From: Candidatus Giovannonibacteria bacterium RIFCSPHIGHO2_12_FULL_44_22
GTDB taxonomy: Bacteria; Patescibacteriota; Minisyncoccia; UBA11713; 2-01-FULL-45-33
Direction: 5' to 3'
NCBI GenBank assembly: GCA_001778695.1
Contig: MFHU01000005.1
Span: 1 to 41,673, forward strand
Length of the DNA: 41,673 nucleotides
In this document: positions 1 to 7,897 of the stretch, in pieces
Numbering within the stretch: position 1 is the stretch's first letter
Layout of the letters: every line of letters starts with the position of its first letter
Made by a program: the position numbers and the translations under genes
The notes under the pieces: generated by a model
Databases searched by the model: none
The model's input: only the letters and a program-made list of their open reading frames with translations
What the model was told of the DNA's origin: nothing

Positions 1-68
1 AAGTTTTGATTATCTCCTGCGTTAATGCCTTATGCGTTGTTTCTGGTTCGTAAGCTGATGAAAAAATT

Positions 69-89
69 GGGGACAGTGCCAGCGTCCCC
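69..89 (-). terminator. Rho-independent terminator downstream of the 112..600 gene
   Basis: Minus strand GGGGAC-gctggcact-GTCCCC followed by AATTTTTT. Confidence 0.65.
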
Positions 90-111
90 ATGATTATTAT
101 TTTCAGTATTT

Positions 112-600
112 TCAGAGTTCTAAAATTTTCCATAAGCCTTTTTGATTTTTTCCTAGTAGAATTTCGTATTTTATCACTCTATTTTCATCAGTAATAACAA
201 ACCAAGCTTCATCCTCGTTTAATTTAGATTTTCTTAAAGAAAGAAATCTTTCAATGACTTTATTTAAATTTCCTGTGGTTTTGGCTTGTAATAAATCCGC
301 GCGCACATTTTCTTGATCGTCTATAAAAACGTATTTCGCTGCCAAGTCAGTATCCCCTTTTTTCAGAGCGTCAATAAAAAGCGCCAAGGTTTCCTCCGGC
401 GTTTTTCCGCCGTAAGTATCGGCCTCATAAAGTTTTTTTAAATCCTCATACTGCTTTTGCGTTTTCCTCGCCTCCAACCAATCGCGCAATATCCGCGGAT
501 TATTATAAAAATCCGCCCCATAAATCACCAAAAATCCCAAAACCACAATCGCCAAAAGCCCGGCAAAAAATTTCCAAAAATGTTTATTAAGCAAGCTCAT
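112..600 (-). CDS. Membrane-anchored hypothetical protein
   Basis: 162-aa ORF with an N-terminal TM segment (FAGLLAIVVLGFLVIYG). Confidence 0.75.
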   Translation of the reverse strand: MSLLNKHFWKFFAGLLAIVVLGFLVIYGADFYNNPRILRDWLEARKTQKQYEDLKKLYEADTYGGKTPEETLALFIDALKKGDTDLAAKYVFIDDQENVRADLLQAKTTGNLNKVIERFLSLRKSKLNEDEAWFVITDENRVIKYEILLGKNQKGLWKILEL

Positions 601-692
601 AAAACAATGCTAACAAACCCCCTGCCACCGTCAACCCCCACACGCTCTCTATTTTGCGGAAATCAAATTTAAAAAAATAAATTTTTCATTTT

Positions 693-779
693 CGGAAGGG
701 GCGAGATTCGAACTCGCGATCCCGTTTCCGGGATGCTCGCTCTCCAAGCGAGTGCCTTAGACCACTCAGCCACCCTTCC
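693..779 (-). tRNA. tRNA-Ser (anticodon GGA)
   Basis: Minus strand: acceptor GGAAGGG/CCCTTCC, anticodon stem-loop CTCGC-TTGGAGA-GCGAG, long variable arm, T loop GTTCGAATC. Confidence 0.93.
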
Positions 780-797
780 AGCGCTGAAATTATATCT

Positions 798-1460
798 CTA
801 AATTTTCTTTCTAGCAAGAATCGCGACGCGCGATAAGTTCGCCGGAAAATCCTTCGGCTCAAGCGGGAGAGAATGGATATCTTCAAATCCCGCCCCGCGG
901 CATATCTCGCTAAGCTCGGCTAGACTGTGGGGCTTGAATTTGTAAACCATACCTAAAACCGCGCCGGCTGGGCTTTGCTTCACGCCGAGGTTCAAAAAGC
1001 TTCCGCCCGGCTTCAGAATAAGGGAGAGGCGCTGGATTGTCTTCTCGGCGTCAACATGCTCCAGGGCGCCGCTCAATAAAATAGAGTCAAAAAAATTTTG
1101 CTGGATTGAAATTTTTCTTCCGCTTCGAAAATCAAAAAGCTCCTCGGGAAAATTTAAATCGTTCCTGAAAACAGAAATATTGCTGATGCCGTCTTTTACA
1201 ATAACATCCTCCAGCTCCCGAAGCATCCGCGGTTCTATATCCGAAGCGTATATATCGGATTCCGGAAAACGCCTCGCAAAATAAAGGGCAAAAAGACCGG
1301 TTCCGCACCCGCCGTCAAAAATTTTCGCGCCGGGAGAAAAATTAAAGTCAATCCGGTCAAGAAAACTCTCAACTCCTCGTTTAAAACCGGAAAGGGTCAA
1401 AAAAGCGCCATAGATATTAGCGAGAGAGCCGTACTGTAAATGGTGATTAGTTTTCATCAT
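798..1460 (-). CDS. Class I SAM-dependent methyltransferase
   Basis: FDGGCGTGLFALYFARRFP motif I; LSGALEHVDAEK; LKPGGSFLNLG. Confidence 0.85.
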   Translation of the reverse strand: MMKTNHHLQYGSLANIYGAFLTLSGFKRGVESFLDRIDFNFSPGAKIFDGGCGTGLFALYFARRFPESDIYASDIEPRMLRELEDVIVKDGISNISVFRNDLNFPEELFDFRSGRKISIQQNFFDSILLSGALEHVDAEKTIQRLSLILKPGGSFLNLGVKQSPAGAVLGMVYKFKPHSLAELSEICRGAGFEDIHSLPLEPKDFPANLSRVAILARKKI

Positions 1461-1472
1461 AGCTTTATTTTA

Positions 1473-2381
1473 TCAAGCGCTCATCTCACGGAGTCGTTTA
1501 ATTCTCTCCTCTATCGGAGGATGGGTCATAAAAAGGCGCATCGCTTTCTTTTTAAACGGGCTCGCCTCGCTTCGCTTGCGAAGCGGGTCCGCGAACCAAA
1601 GATGGGCAGTTGTGGGAGTGGCGTGAGCCGTTGGAATCGGAACTTTTGAAATTTTCTCCAAAGCGCTGGCCAACCCTTCGGGATATCTGGTAAGCAAAGC
1701 GCCGGAAGCGTCCGCCAAAAATTCGCGTTTTCTGGAAATTGCGAGCTGTATTAAAGTTGTCGCTATCGGCGCCAAAATTGAAAGTACCACGCCGATTAAA
1801 ATAAAAAGTCCTCCGCCTTCCCTATTATCATTCCGGCCTCTTCCCCACCATAAACTTCTCATAAAAAAATCGGCGAGCAAAGAAACAAAACCGGCCAGCA
1901 CCACGGCTACGGTTGAAAGCAGCATATCGCGGTTTCCAATATGCGAAAGCTCATGCGCCAAAACGCCCTCCAACTCTGTTCTATCCAAAATATCCAAAAT
2001 GCCGGAAGTTACGGCGACCACAGCGTGCTCGGGGTCGCGGCCAGTGGCGAAAGCGTTCGGAGCCCTATCGGTCACCAAAAAAATCCTTGGCATTGGAAGC
2101 CCCGCGGCGATTGTGAGATTTTCCACGATATTATAGAGTTCCGGCGCGTCCTTTTTTTGAATCGCTTTCGCGCCTGTCATCGCCAAAACAATTTTATCGG
2201 AATACCAGTAAGAAATAAAACTCATAAAAATACTGAAAATCACGGCAAAAAATAAAATGCCTGGATTGCCGTAGATTTGCGAAAAAATCCAGCCCAAACC
2301 AATAACCACAATCAAAAAAACGGAGAAAAGCGCCCAAGTTTTCCGGATATTAGAATCGCGATAAGTGTAAATTGTCGCCAT
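1473..2381 (-). CDS. htpX: HtpX-like M48 membrane zinc metalloprotease
   Basis: HELSHIGNRD zinc-binding motif; AISRKREFLADASGA; FMTHPPIEERIKRL. Confidence 0.93.
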   Translation of the reverse strand: MATIYTYRDSNIRKTWALFSVFLIVVIGLGWIFSQIYGNPGILFFAVIFSIFMSFISYWYSDKIVLAMTGAKAIQKKDAPELYNIVENLTIAAGLPMPRIFLVTDRAPNAFATGRDPEHAVVAVTSGILDILDRTELEGVLAHELSHIGNRDMLLSTVAVVLAGFVSLLADFFMRSLWWGRGRNDNREGGGLFILIGVVLSILAPIATTLIQLAISRKREFLADASGALLTRYPEGLASALEKISKVPIPTAHATPTTAHLWFADPLRKRSEASPFKKKAMRLFMTHPPIEERIKRLREMSA

Positions 2382-2387
2382 ATTTTT

Positions 2388-2621
2388 TTATTTTCTGCTT
2401 CGCCTAAGATATATAAAGAAAATGACCACCAGTGACGCCAAGAGCAGATAAAACAAAAATAATACGAGCTCCATTGACCAGCTTGCCATTTCCAGCCAGG
2501 CGGAGGTGTTGGTGGGATCCGCAAGGTTGATTTGCGCGATTCCGTAATGCAAAAAAACAATCACCCCCAAAATCAGGAGTATGTTAAACAGCGCCAAAAA
2601 TCTTACGAATCGCCAAATCAT
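2388..2621 (-). CDS. Small two-TM membrane protein between lemA and htpX
   Basis: 77-aa hydrophobic ORF co-oriented with its neighbours. Confidence 0.65.
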   Translation of the reverse strand: MIWRFVRFLALFNILLILGVIVFLHYGIAQINLADPTNTSAWLEMASWSMELVLFLFYLLLASLVVIFFIYLRRSRK

Positions 2622-3179
2622 TTAAAATTTTACTTTTATTGGCTCTTTCTCGGCTTGCGAGTCCACGCCGAAAAATTCCATTTTAGAGAATCCAAAAGAA
2701 GACGCGAGAATATTCGTGGGGAAAGTATCTATTTTGGTGTTTAACTCCATCACGTTGCCGTTGTAGAACCTGCGGGCGGCTTGAATTTTATTTTCGGTGT
2801 CGGCCAATTCCCTCTGTAAATCCAAAAAATTGGCGTTGGCTTTTAAATCCGGATAATTTTCGGCAACCGCGAAAAGAGTTTTGAGATTTAGCGATAGCGC
2901 GTCTTCCGCTTGAGCTTTTTCGTTAAGCGATCCACTTCCGGAAATTGCTTTAGCGCGCGCCATAGTAACATTTTCAAAAACCTGCCTTTCGTGCTGCATA
3001 TAACCTTTTACGGTTTCCACCAAATTTGGAATCAAATCGTACCGGCGCTTAAGCTGGACATCAATATCCGAGAGCGCCTCTTTAGCTCTATACATCAAAG
3101 AAACCAGCCGGTTGTAGGCCAAAATAACCCAAAGCGCGATTAAAACCGCTACCCCCAAAACCCAATATAAAACGTTCAT
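2622..3179 (-). CDS. lemA: LemA family protein
   Basis: YNRLVSLMYRAKEALSDIDVQLKRRYDLIPNLVETVKGYMQHE is diagnostic of LemA. Confidence 0.94.
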   Translation of the reverse strand: MNVLYWVLGVAVLIALWVILAYNRLVSLMYRAKEALSDIDVQLKRRYDLIPNLVETVKGYMQHERQVFENVTMARAKAISGSGSLNEKAQAEDALSLNLKTLFAVAENYPDLKANANFLDLQRELADTENKIQAARRFYNGNVMELNTKIDTFPTNILASSFGFSKMEFFGVDSQAEKEPIKVKF

Positions 3180-3212
3180 AACTTAAATTATAGCAAAAAA
3201 ATAAGAAAAATA

Positions 3213-4862
3213 TTAATAATCCATATGTCCTCCACCCATGCCCCCGCCTGCAGGCGTTTCTTTTTTTGCCGGAATTTCGGTGATCGCGGCGCCGATGGTG
3301 AGATAATTTGCCGCGACAGAGATGGCATTTATGAACGCCGTCTTGGTAACTTTTAAGGGGTCAATAATTCCTGCTTCTTTTAAGTCGCCAATTTTATTTG
3401 TGATGGCGTTAAAGCCCGTCCAGTTTTTCTGCGCGTCGGACTTTGCAAAACGCAATTCCTCAACGACTTTTATGGGCTCGCCGCTATTTGCGACAATAGC
3501 CGAAACCGGCGCTTCCAAGGCGCGCTTTAAAATCGCCCAGGATGCTTTCACAACCGCCTGCTCATTTTCTTTTGCTCCGGCGCTGGAAATGCTTACATTA
3601 AATAACGCCATTCCCCCGCCCGGAACAATCCCTTCCTCCATTGCGGCGCGGGTTGCCGAAACAGCGTCTTCTACGCGTTGCTTTAATTCTTTTTGGGCAG
3701 ATTCTGTCGGAGCTCCAACTTTAATCACGGCAACGCCTCCGGCAAGTTTTCCAACGCGTTCTTTTAAATTTTTCTTTTCATATTCCGAATCGGTTTTTTG
3801 AATTTGCGCTTTGATTTGGGCAACCCTTTCTTCAATGGCTTTTTTGGCGCCCTTGCCGCCGACTATCGTGGTGTTGTCTTTATCCGCGATTACGCGATGC
3901 GCCCGCCCTAAATCCGCCACATGGACATTTTCTAATTTTTTACCGAGATCCTCCGAAATAAAATTGGCTCCCGCCACCATCGCGATGTCCTGAAGCATTT
4001 CCTTCCGCCTGTCCCCGAAACCTGGCGCTTTTACCGCCAAAATATTAAATACGCCGCGGATTTTATTTACCACCAAAGTCGCCAGAGCTTCTCCGTCCAC
4101 TTCATCCGCGATAATTACCAGCTCTTTTTTTCCGGTTTGCACGACTTCCTCCAAAAGTTTTATAAAATCGGAAATCGCCGAGATTTTTTTATCCGTCACT
4201 AAAATATAAGGGTCTTCCAAAACCGCTTCCATTTTTTCCTGGTCGGAAATCATGTAAGGAGAAATGAAGCCCCTATCAAATTGCATGCCTTCAACCAAAT
4301 CGTAAGCGTTGCCAATAGTGTTGGAATCTTCAATCGTCACAACGCCCTCTTTACCTACCTTGGCCATAACATCGGCGATGAGTTTGCCTATATCGCTGTC
4401 TTTGGCGGAAAGCGTGGCCACCTCATGAATTTTTTTATTGTCGTTAATTTCCTCTTTTTGCGCTTCCAGTGCTTTGAGCACCGCTTCGCTTCCTTTTTTT
4501 AATTCCTCGGCAAGCTGTATGACGTTAAAACCTTTTTCTTTAATAGCTCGCTCGCCTTCTTCAATCATAGCGTGCGCCAAAACAACGGCGGTTGAAGTGC
4601 CGTCCCCCACTTTATCGTTGGTTTTGTCGGCGGCTTGTTTTATAAACTCCGCGCCGAGATTTTCATATTTATCCTGAAGCTCAATTTCTTTGGCGACAGT
4701 TACTCCGTCAAAAGTCACTTGCGGAGCGCCGTAACTTTTTTCTATCACGGCGGCGCGACCACGAGGCCCCAAGGTCATTCGCACGGCTTCGGCCAATTTG
4801 TCTATGCCTTTTTTCATCGCCTCTCTGGCATTTTCATTAAATAAAATTTGTTTTGCTGACAT
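3213..4862 (-). CDS. groEL: Chaperonin GroEL
   Basis: Full-length 549 aa; VGDGTSTAVVLAHAM; C-terminal GGGMGGGHMDY. Confidence 0.99.
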   Translation of the reverse strand: MSAKQILFNENAREAMKKGIDKLAEAVRMTLGPRGRAAVIEKSYGAPQVTFDGVTVAKEIELQDKYENLGAEFIKQAADKTNDKVGDGTSTAVVLAHAMIEEGERAIKEKGFNVIQLAEELKKGSEAVLKALEAQKEEINDNKKIHEVATLSAKDSDIGKLIADVMAKVGKEGVVTIEDSNTIGNAYDLVEGMQFDRGFISPYMISDQEKMEAVLEDPYILVTDKKISAISDFIKLLEEVVQTGKKELVIIADEVDGEALATLVVNKIRGVFNILAVKAPGFGDRRKEMLQDIAMVAGANFISEDLGKKLENVHVADLGRAHRVIADKDNTTIVGGKGAKKAIEERVAQIKAQIQKTDSEYEKKNLKERVGKLAGGVAVIKVGAPTESAQKELKQRVEDAVSATRAAMEEGIVPGGGMALFNVSISSAGAKENEQAVVKASWAILKRALEAPVSAIVANSGEPIKVVEELRFAKSDAQKNWTGFNAITNKIGDLKEAGIIDPLKVTKTAFINAISVAANYLTIGAAITEIPAKKETPAGGGMGGGHMDY

Positions 4863-4866
4863 ATTT

Positions 4867-5169
4867 TTATTGAATTATTCCTAAAATATCTTCCTCTTTG
4901 GCGATTAAATATTCTTTGTCATCTATTTTAATCTCCGTCGGCCCGTATTTGGAAAATAAAACTTTATCGCCCACTTTCACGGAAAGCGGTTGCAATGTCC
5001 CATTTTCCAATCTTTTGCCTTCCCCAACGGCAATAACTTTGCCTTCCATGGGCTTCTCCTTGTCCGCGGTGTCTGGTATCAAAATCCCGCCTTTTGAAGT
5101 TTTCGCCTTTTCGTCTTCCGACAATGGCTCAATCAAAACCCTGTCGCCTAGTGGTTTAATGTTCAACAT
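4867..5169 (-). CDS. groES: Co-chaperonin GroES
   Basis: [49 protein letters not shown]. Confidence 0.99.
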   Translation of the reverse strand: MLNIKPLGDRVLIEPLSEDEKAKTSKGGILIPDTADKEKPMEGKVIAVGEGKRLENGTLQPLSVKVGDKVLFSKYGPTEIKIDDKEYLIAKEEDILGIIQ

Positions 5170-5190
5170 AAGTATATTTTGGCTTCTAAG

Positions 5191-5217
5191 TTAGCACTCT
5201 CGACTAAAGACTGCTAA
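5191..5217 (-). promoter_or_regulatory. CIRCE operator (HrcA site) of groES-groEL
   Basis: TTAGCACTC-N9-GACTGCTAA; consensus TTAGCACTC-N9-GAGTGCTAA, one mismatch. Confidence 0.93.
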
Positions 5218-5222
5218 TAGCG

Positions 5223-5252
5223 ATACTATCAAAACTCCCCTTTCCGTGTCAA
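5223..5252 (-). promoter_or_regulatory. Sigma70-type promoter of groES-groEL
   Basis: Minus strand TTGACA - 18 nt - TAGTAT, with the CIRCE over the predicted start site. Confidence 0.75.
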
Positions 5253-5270
5253 GGTTACAAACAAAAACGT

Positions 5271-5933
5271 TTATTCAATAATATCTTTCTTTAATTTACG
5301 GGCCTCATGAACAAAAAATTTTTGCCATTTTGCAGGAGCTATTTTTTGAATCATTCGAGGGTAATCTTTTGCTTTTTTTGCTTTCATAAACCGCATGCCC
5401 AATTGCAAAGGGTCTATGTTCCAGTCAAATTTGGCCTTGGCTTTTTTGATAAGATCTTGAATTTTAAAGCGGTTTTTTGCGCAAATGCAGAATAGGTCTA
5501 TATAATCTCTGGCATTTGTGCGCTGATAAATTGTAAATAATTTATTGACCGCAATATCAATAAGGCTATCCACACTGATTCTGCGCGCCAAAACCCCTTT
5601 TTCTATGCGCGGGAATGGGAAATAAGTAAATTCCGTTTTGATTATTTTATTGGAAATGTGAAAAAAAATCAAATTTCTATTGAAACTTTGTTGAAAATCC
5701 ATTTTAGCCGCGCCTACGTTGTCTTTTATTTTCTTGAGCGCAATGTCTAAGTTTAGAGTATCAATTTCAATCTCCGAAAAGAAATCTAAATCTTCGGAAT
5801 AGCGATGGTGAAGATAAAACTCGGCAAGAGCAGTTCCTCCGGTGAGATAAAAATTTTCTCCCAGAAATTTATTTTGGGCAACCGCATCCAGAAGCCGAAT
5901 TTGATATTTATCAAGAATGCTAGTTTTTGACAT
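5271..5933 (-). CDS. Nucleotidyltransferase AbiEii/AbiGii toxin-like protein
   Basis: FYLTGGTALAEFYLHHRYSEDLDFFSE is the AbiEii NTase signature. Confidence 0.85.
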   Translation of the reverse strand: MSKTSILDKYQIRLLDAVAQNKFLGENFYLTGGTALAEFYLHHRYSEDLDFFSEIEIDTLNLDIALKKIKDNVGAAKMDFQQSFNRNLIFFHISNKIIKTEFTYFPFPRIEKGVLARRISVDSLIDIAVNKLFTIYQRTNARDYIDLFCICAKNRFKIQDLIKKAKAKFDWNIDPLQLGMRFMKAKKAKDYPRMIQKIAPAKWQKFFVHEARKLKKDIIE

Positions 5934-6120
5934 GGAAAATGAGACTTAGAAATTTTTTGCGCGCCGGGTCTAGAGTTAACTTGCTCCAATATTTTTTAAG
6001 CGTCTTGGCATTAAGTTTTGTGCCGTTTAGACCGAAATTTATTTTTTGCTCGAGCCTCCAGATTTCATAAGCCTCTCGATTTTTTTTAAGTTCTTTTGTG
6101 TTTGTTGACCAATTATACAT
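5920..6120 (-). CDS. Small ORF upstream of and overlapping the AbiEii-like gene; putative partner
   Basis: 66 aa, 14-nt overlap with the downstream AbiEii-like ORF, same strand. Confidence 0.6.
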   Translation of the reverse strand: MYNWSTNTKELKKNREAYEIWRLEQKINFGLNGTKLNAKTLKKYWSKLTLDPARKKFLSLIFHVKN

Positions 6121-6235
6121 GCGACCATTATAGCATTTTTAGCTTTAAAAAGCAAAAGGTGCGGGGTCAAGGTTTCTAATTCTAAACCCGCTATGGATTT
6201 AAAAATGACTATTCGTCCACGAAACGGGCGTCAAT

Positions 6236-6820
6236 TTATATACCTATATGCTTACCAAGTATTTGTGCGAAAGAGTAAGCGTCTTCTTTTAGTTCTTCCA
6301 TTAATTTATGCATGATTTTTTCATTGTTGCCAGTTCGAAATAAATAATAAGCAAAGTTATTATTTGCATCATAGATTATGTTATGAGATTTATTTCCTTC
6401 CGGATAATGAAAAAATTGATTTTCAAAATCGACTGGAGGTATAAAGTTTTTACTCTTAACGTCATCTAATTTTTGCAACGGTTCTAATTTGCCGTATTTT
6501 TCACACATTATTTTCAGTTCTCTGCATTCTTTATCATTCAACCCCTTTTCTTCCTTGTATTTTTCAAGATTATTAATTAAATCGTGTTCCCAAAGCTTAT
6601 TTTTCGTGAAAGGAAATAAGGACTTTATTCCAAGTTCCAGTGCGTGTTTGAAATTCCAAAATGCAGGTATGAACGCAACAGCTTCATACGGAAAGCCCGG
6701 ATCTTTTGGATCGCGTTTTAAATAAGCATCCGCACATACACAAGTTGCGCCAATATAACCAAGGGCAAAATCACGCCAATTTGAAATTTGATTAATGCTA
6801 CGATCCTTCTCTACACTCAT
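6236..6820 (-). CDS. Hypothetical alpha-helical (HEPN-like?) protein
   Basis: 194 aa; WNFKHALELGIKSLF...HDLINNLEKYKE resembles HEPN-like helices; ATGA overlap with the upstream protease gene. Confidence 0.6.
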   Translation of the reverse strand: MSVEKDRSINQISNWRDFALGYIGATCVCADAYLKRDPKDPGFPYEAVAFIPAFWNFKHALELGIKSLFPFTKNKLWEHDLINNLEKYKEEKGLNDKECRELKIMCEKYGKLEPLQKLDDVKSKNFIPPVDFENQFFHYPEGNKSHNIIYDANNNFAYYLFRTGNNEKIMHKLMEELKEDAYSFAQILGKHIGI

Positions 6821-7785
6821 TGTTTATAAAATACATTGTGAATATTTTGCACAATGCCTTGAGTTTCGTATTGGCCAAGCGCAAGCCATGTTGGTACACC
6901 CAAAACGCAAAGACCATTATTGTCTTTTGAGAAGGCTATTCCACCAGAATTACCACCGTCAATTTTTGCAGAGACATAATAATTTGAGTACGGCAAAGCG
7001 CCAAGCGGCATTACCACTGACGTGTCGTGTGCACTTATGATTCCGTTAGTAATCGTTCTAAATGACTGATTGCCTTGAGTGCCCTCGTAATCAATGTTTT
7101 TCTTTGAAAAAGCTGGATAACCCAATATCACTACAGGAGATCCTAATTGCATACGAACAGAACATTTTCTTAATGATGAAATGCGATAATTTAAATATGG
7201 TATGGGTTTCGAATAATCTATCGCCCCAGCCAACGCGGTGATTTTTAAAGCAGAAATATCTACATCAGAATTCCATGCAGATATAGAGGCCTTGTCTAAC
7301 CTATAAAAACCGCTGTGCTTGGTATCAGTAGAGCTATCCCCAATCAGTAAATTACAATTTCCTTCTCCTGATATGACATGGTAATTAGTCAGCGCAACAT
7401 ATCCTATTTTTCCTCCAAGATTCCATAAAGAAGCACTCCCTCCAACATCTTGGCCGGCATTAGAACAACTGATTTCTCCTACTCCTGTTAGATAAGGATC
7501 TATTTCAGATGCATTTATCTCCGAGGTGCTTGGTAGTTTATTATCTATTTTCTTAGATTGAGATTGTTGTTGCTTTTCTAGTCCTTCGATTTTCTTTTTC
7601 AAAATTTCGATATCTTCTAGATTTTGGTCTGTATCGGTTTTTTGTTGCGCTTTGCTTTTAATTTTTTCTGCTTGATAATTTTGATATTGTCTTATTCCAA
7701 AATATCCTCCGCCGCCCAAAATTAAAACGCCCGCGATGATTGCGGCAAGAAGCGGCATTTGAATAAATCCGTTTTGATGTTTCAT
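6817..7785 (-). CDS. Membrane-anchored trypsin-like serine protease
   Basis: TNYHVI (His), DVDISALKI (Asp), GGNSGGIAF (Ser) triad; N-terminal TM plus coiled coil; start chosen at MKHQNGFIQM (ORF track starts at 7824). Confidence 0.82.
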   Translation of the reverse strand: MKHQNGFIQMPLLAAIIAGVLILGGGGYFGIRQYQNYQAEKIKSKAQQKTDTDQNLEDIEILKKKIEGLEKQQQSQSKKIDNKLPSTSEINASEIDPYLTGVGEISCSNAGQDVGGSASLWNLGGKIGYVALTNYHVISGEGNCNLLIGDSSTDTKHSGFYRLDKASISAWNSDVDISALKITALAGAIDYSKPIPYLNYRISSLRKCSVRMQLGSPVVILGYPAFSKKNIDYEGTQGNQSFRTITNGIISAHDTSVVMPLGALPYSNYYVSAKIDGGNSGGIAFSKDNNGLCVLGVPTWLALGQYETQGIVQNIHNVFYKQ

Positions 7786-7852
7786 TCCAATAACCCAATT
7801 ATACTCTTTCTGCCCAAAAATCAATAGCTCTGTTTTTACTGGATTTGTTATG

Positions 7853-7884
7853 CGACACTTTTGTACGATCGTGATAAAGTGTCG
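7853..7884. repeat. Inverted repeat CGACACTTT-N14-AAAGTGTCG between uvrA and the protease gene
   Basis: 9-bp perfect arms; central palindrome ACGATCGT. Confidence 0.7.
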
Positions 7885-7897
7885 TCTATCTAAAAAT

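Noticed and set aside
6160-6192. GGTTT-ctaattct-AAACC hairpin as a REP copy related to the RAYT
   Set aside because: Shares only GGTTT/AAACC with the 21-bp REP and has a different spacing; more likely a separate hairpin.
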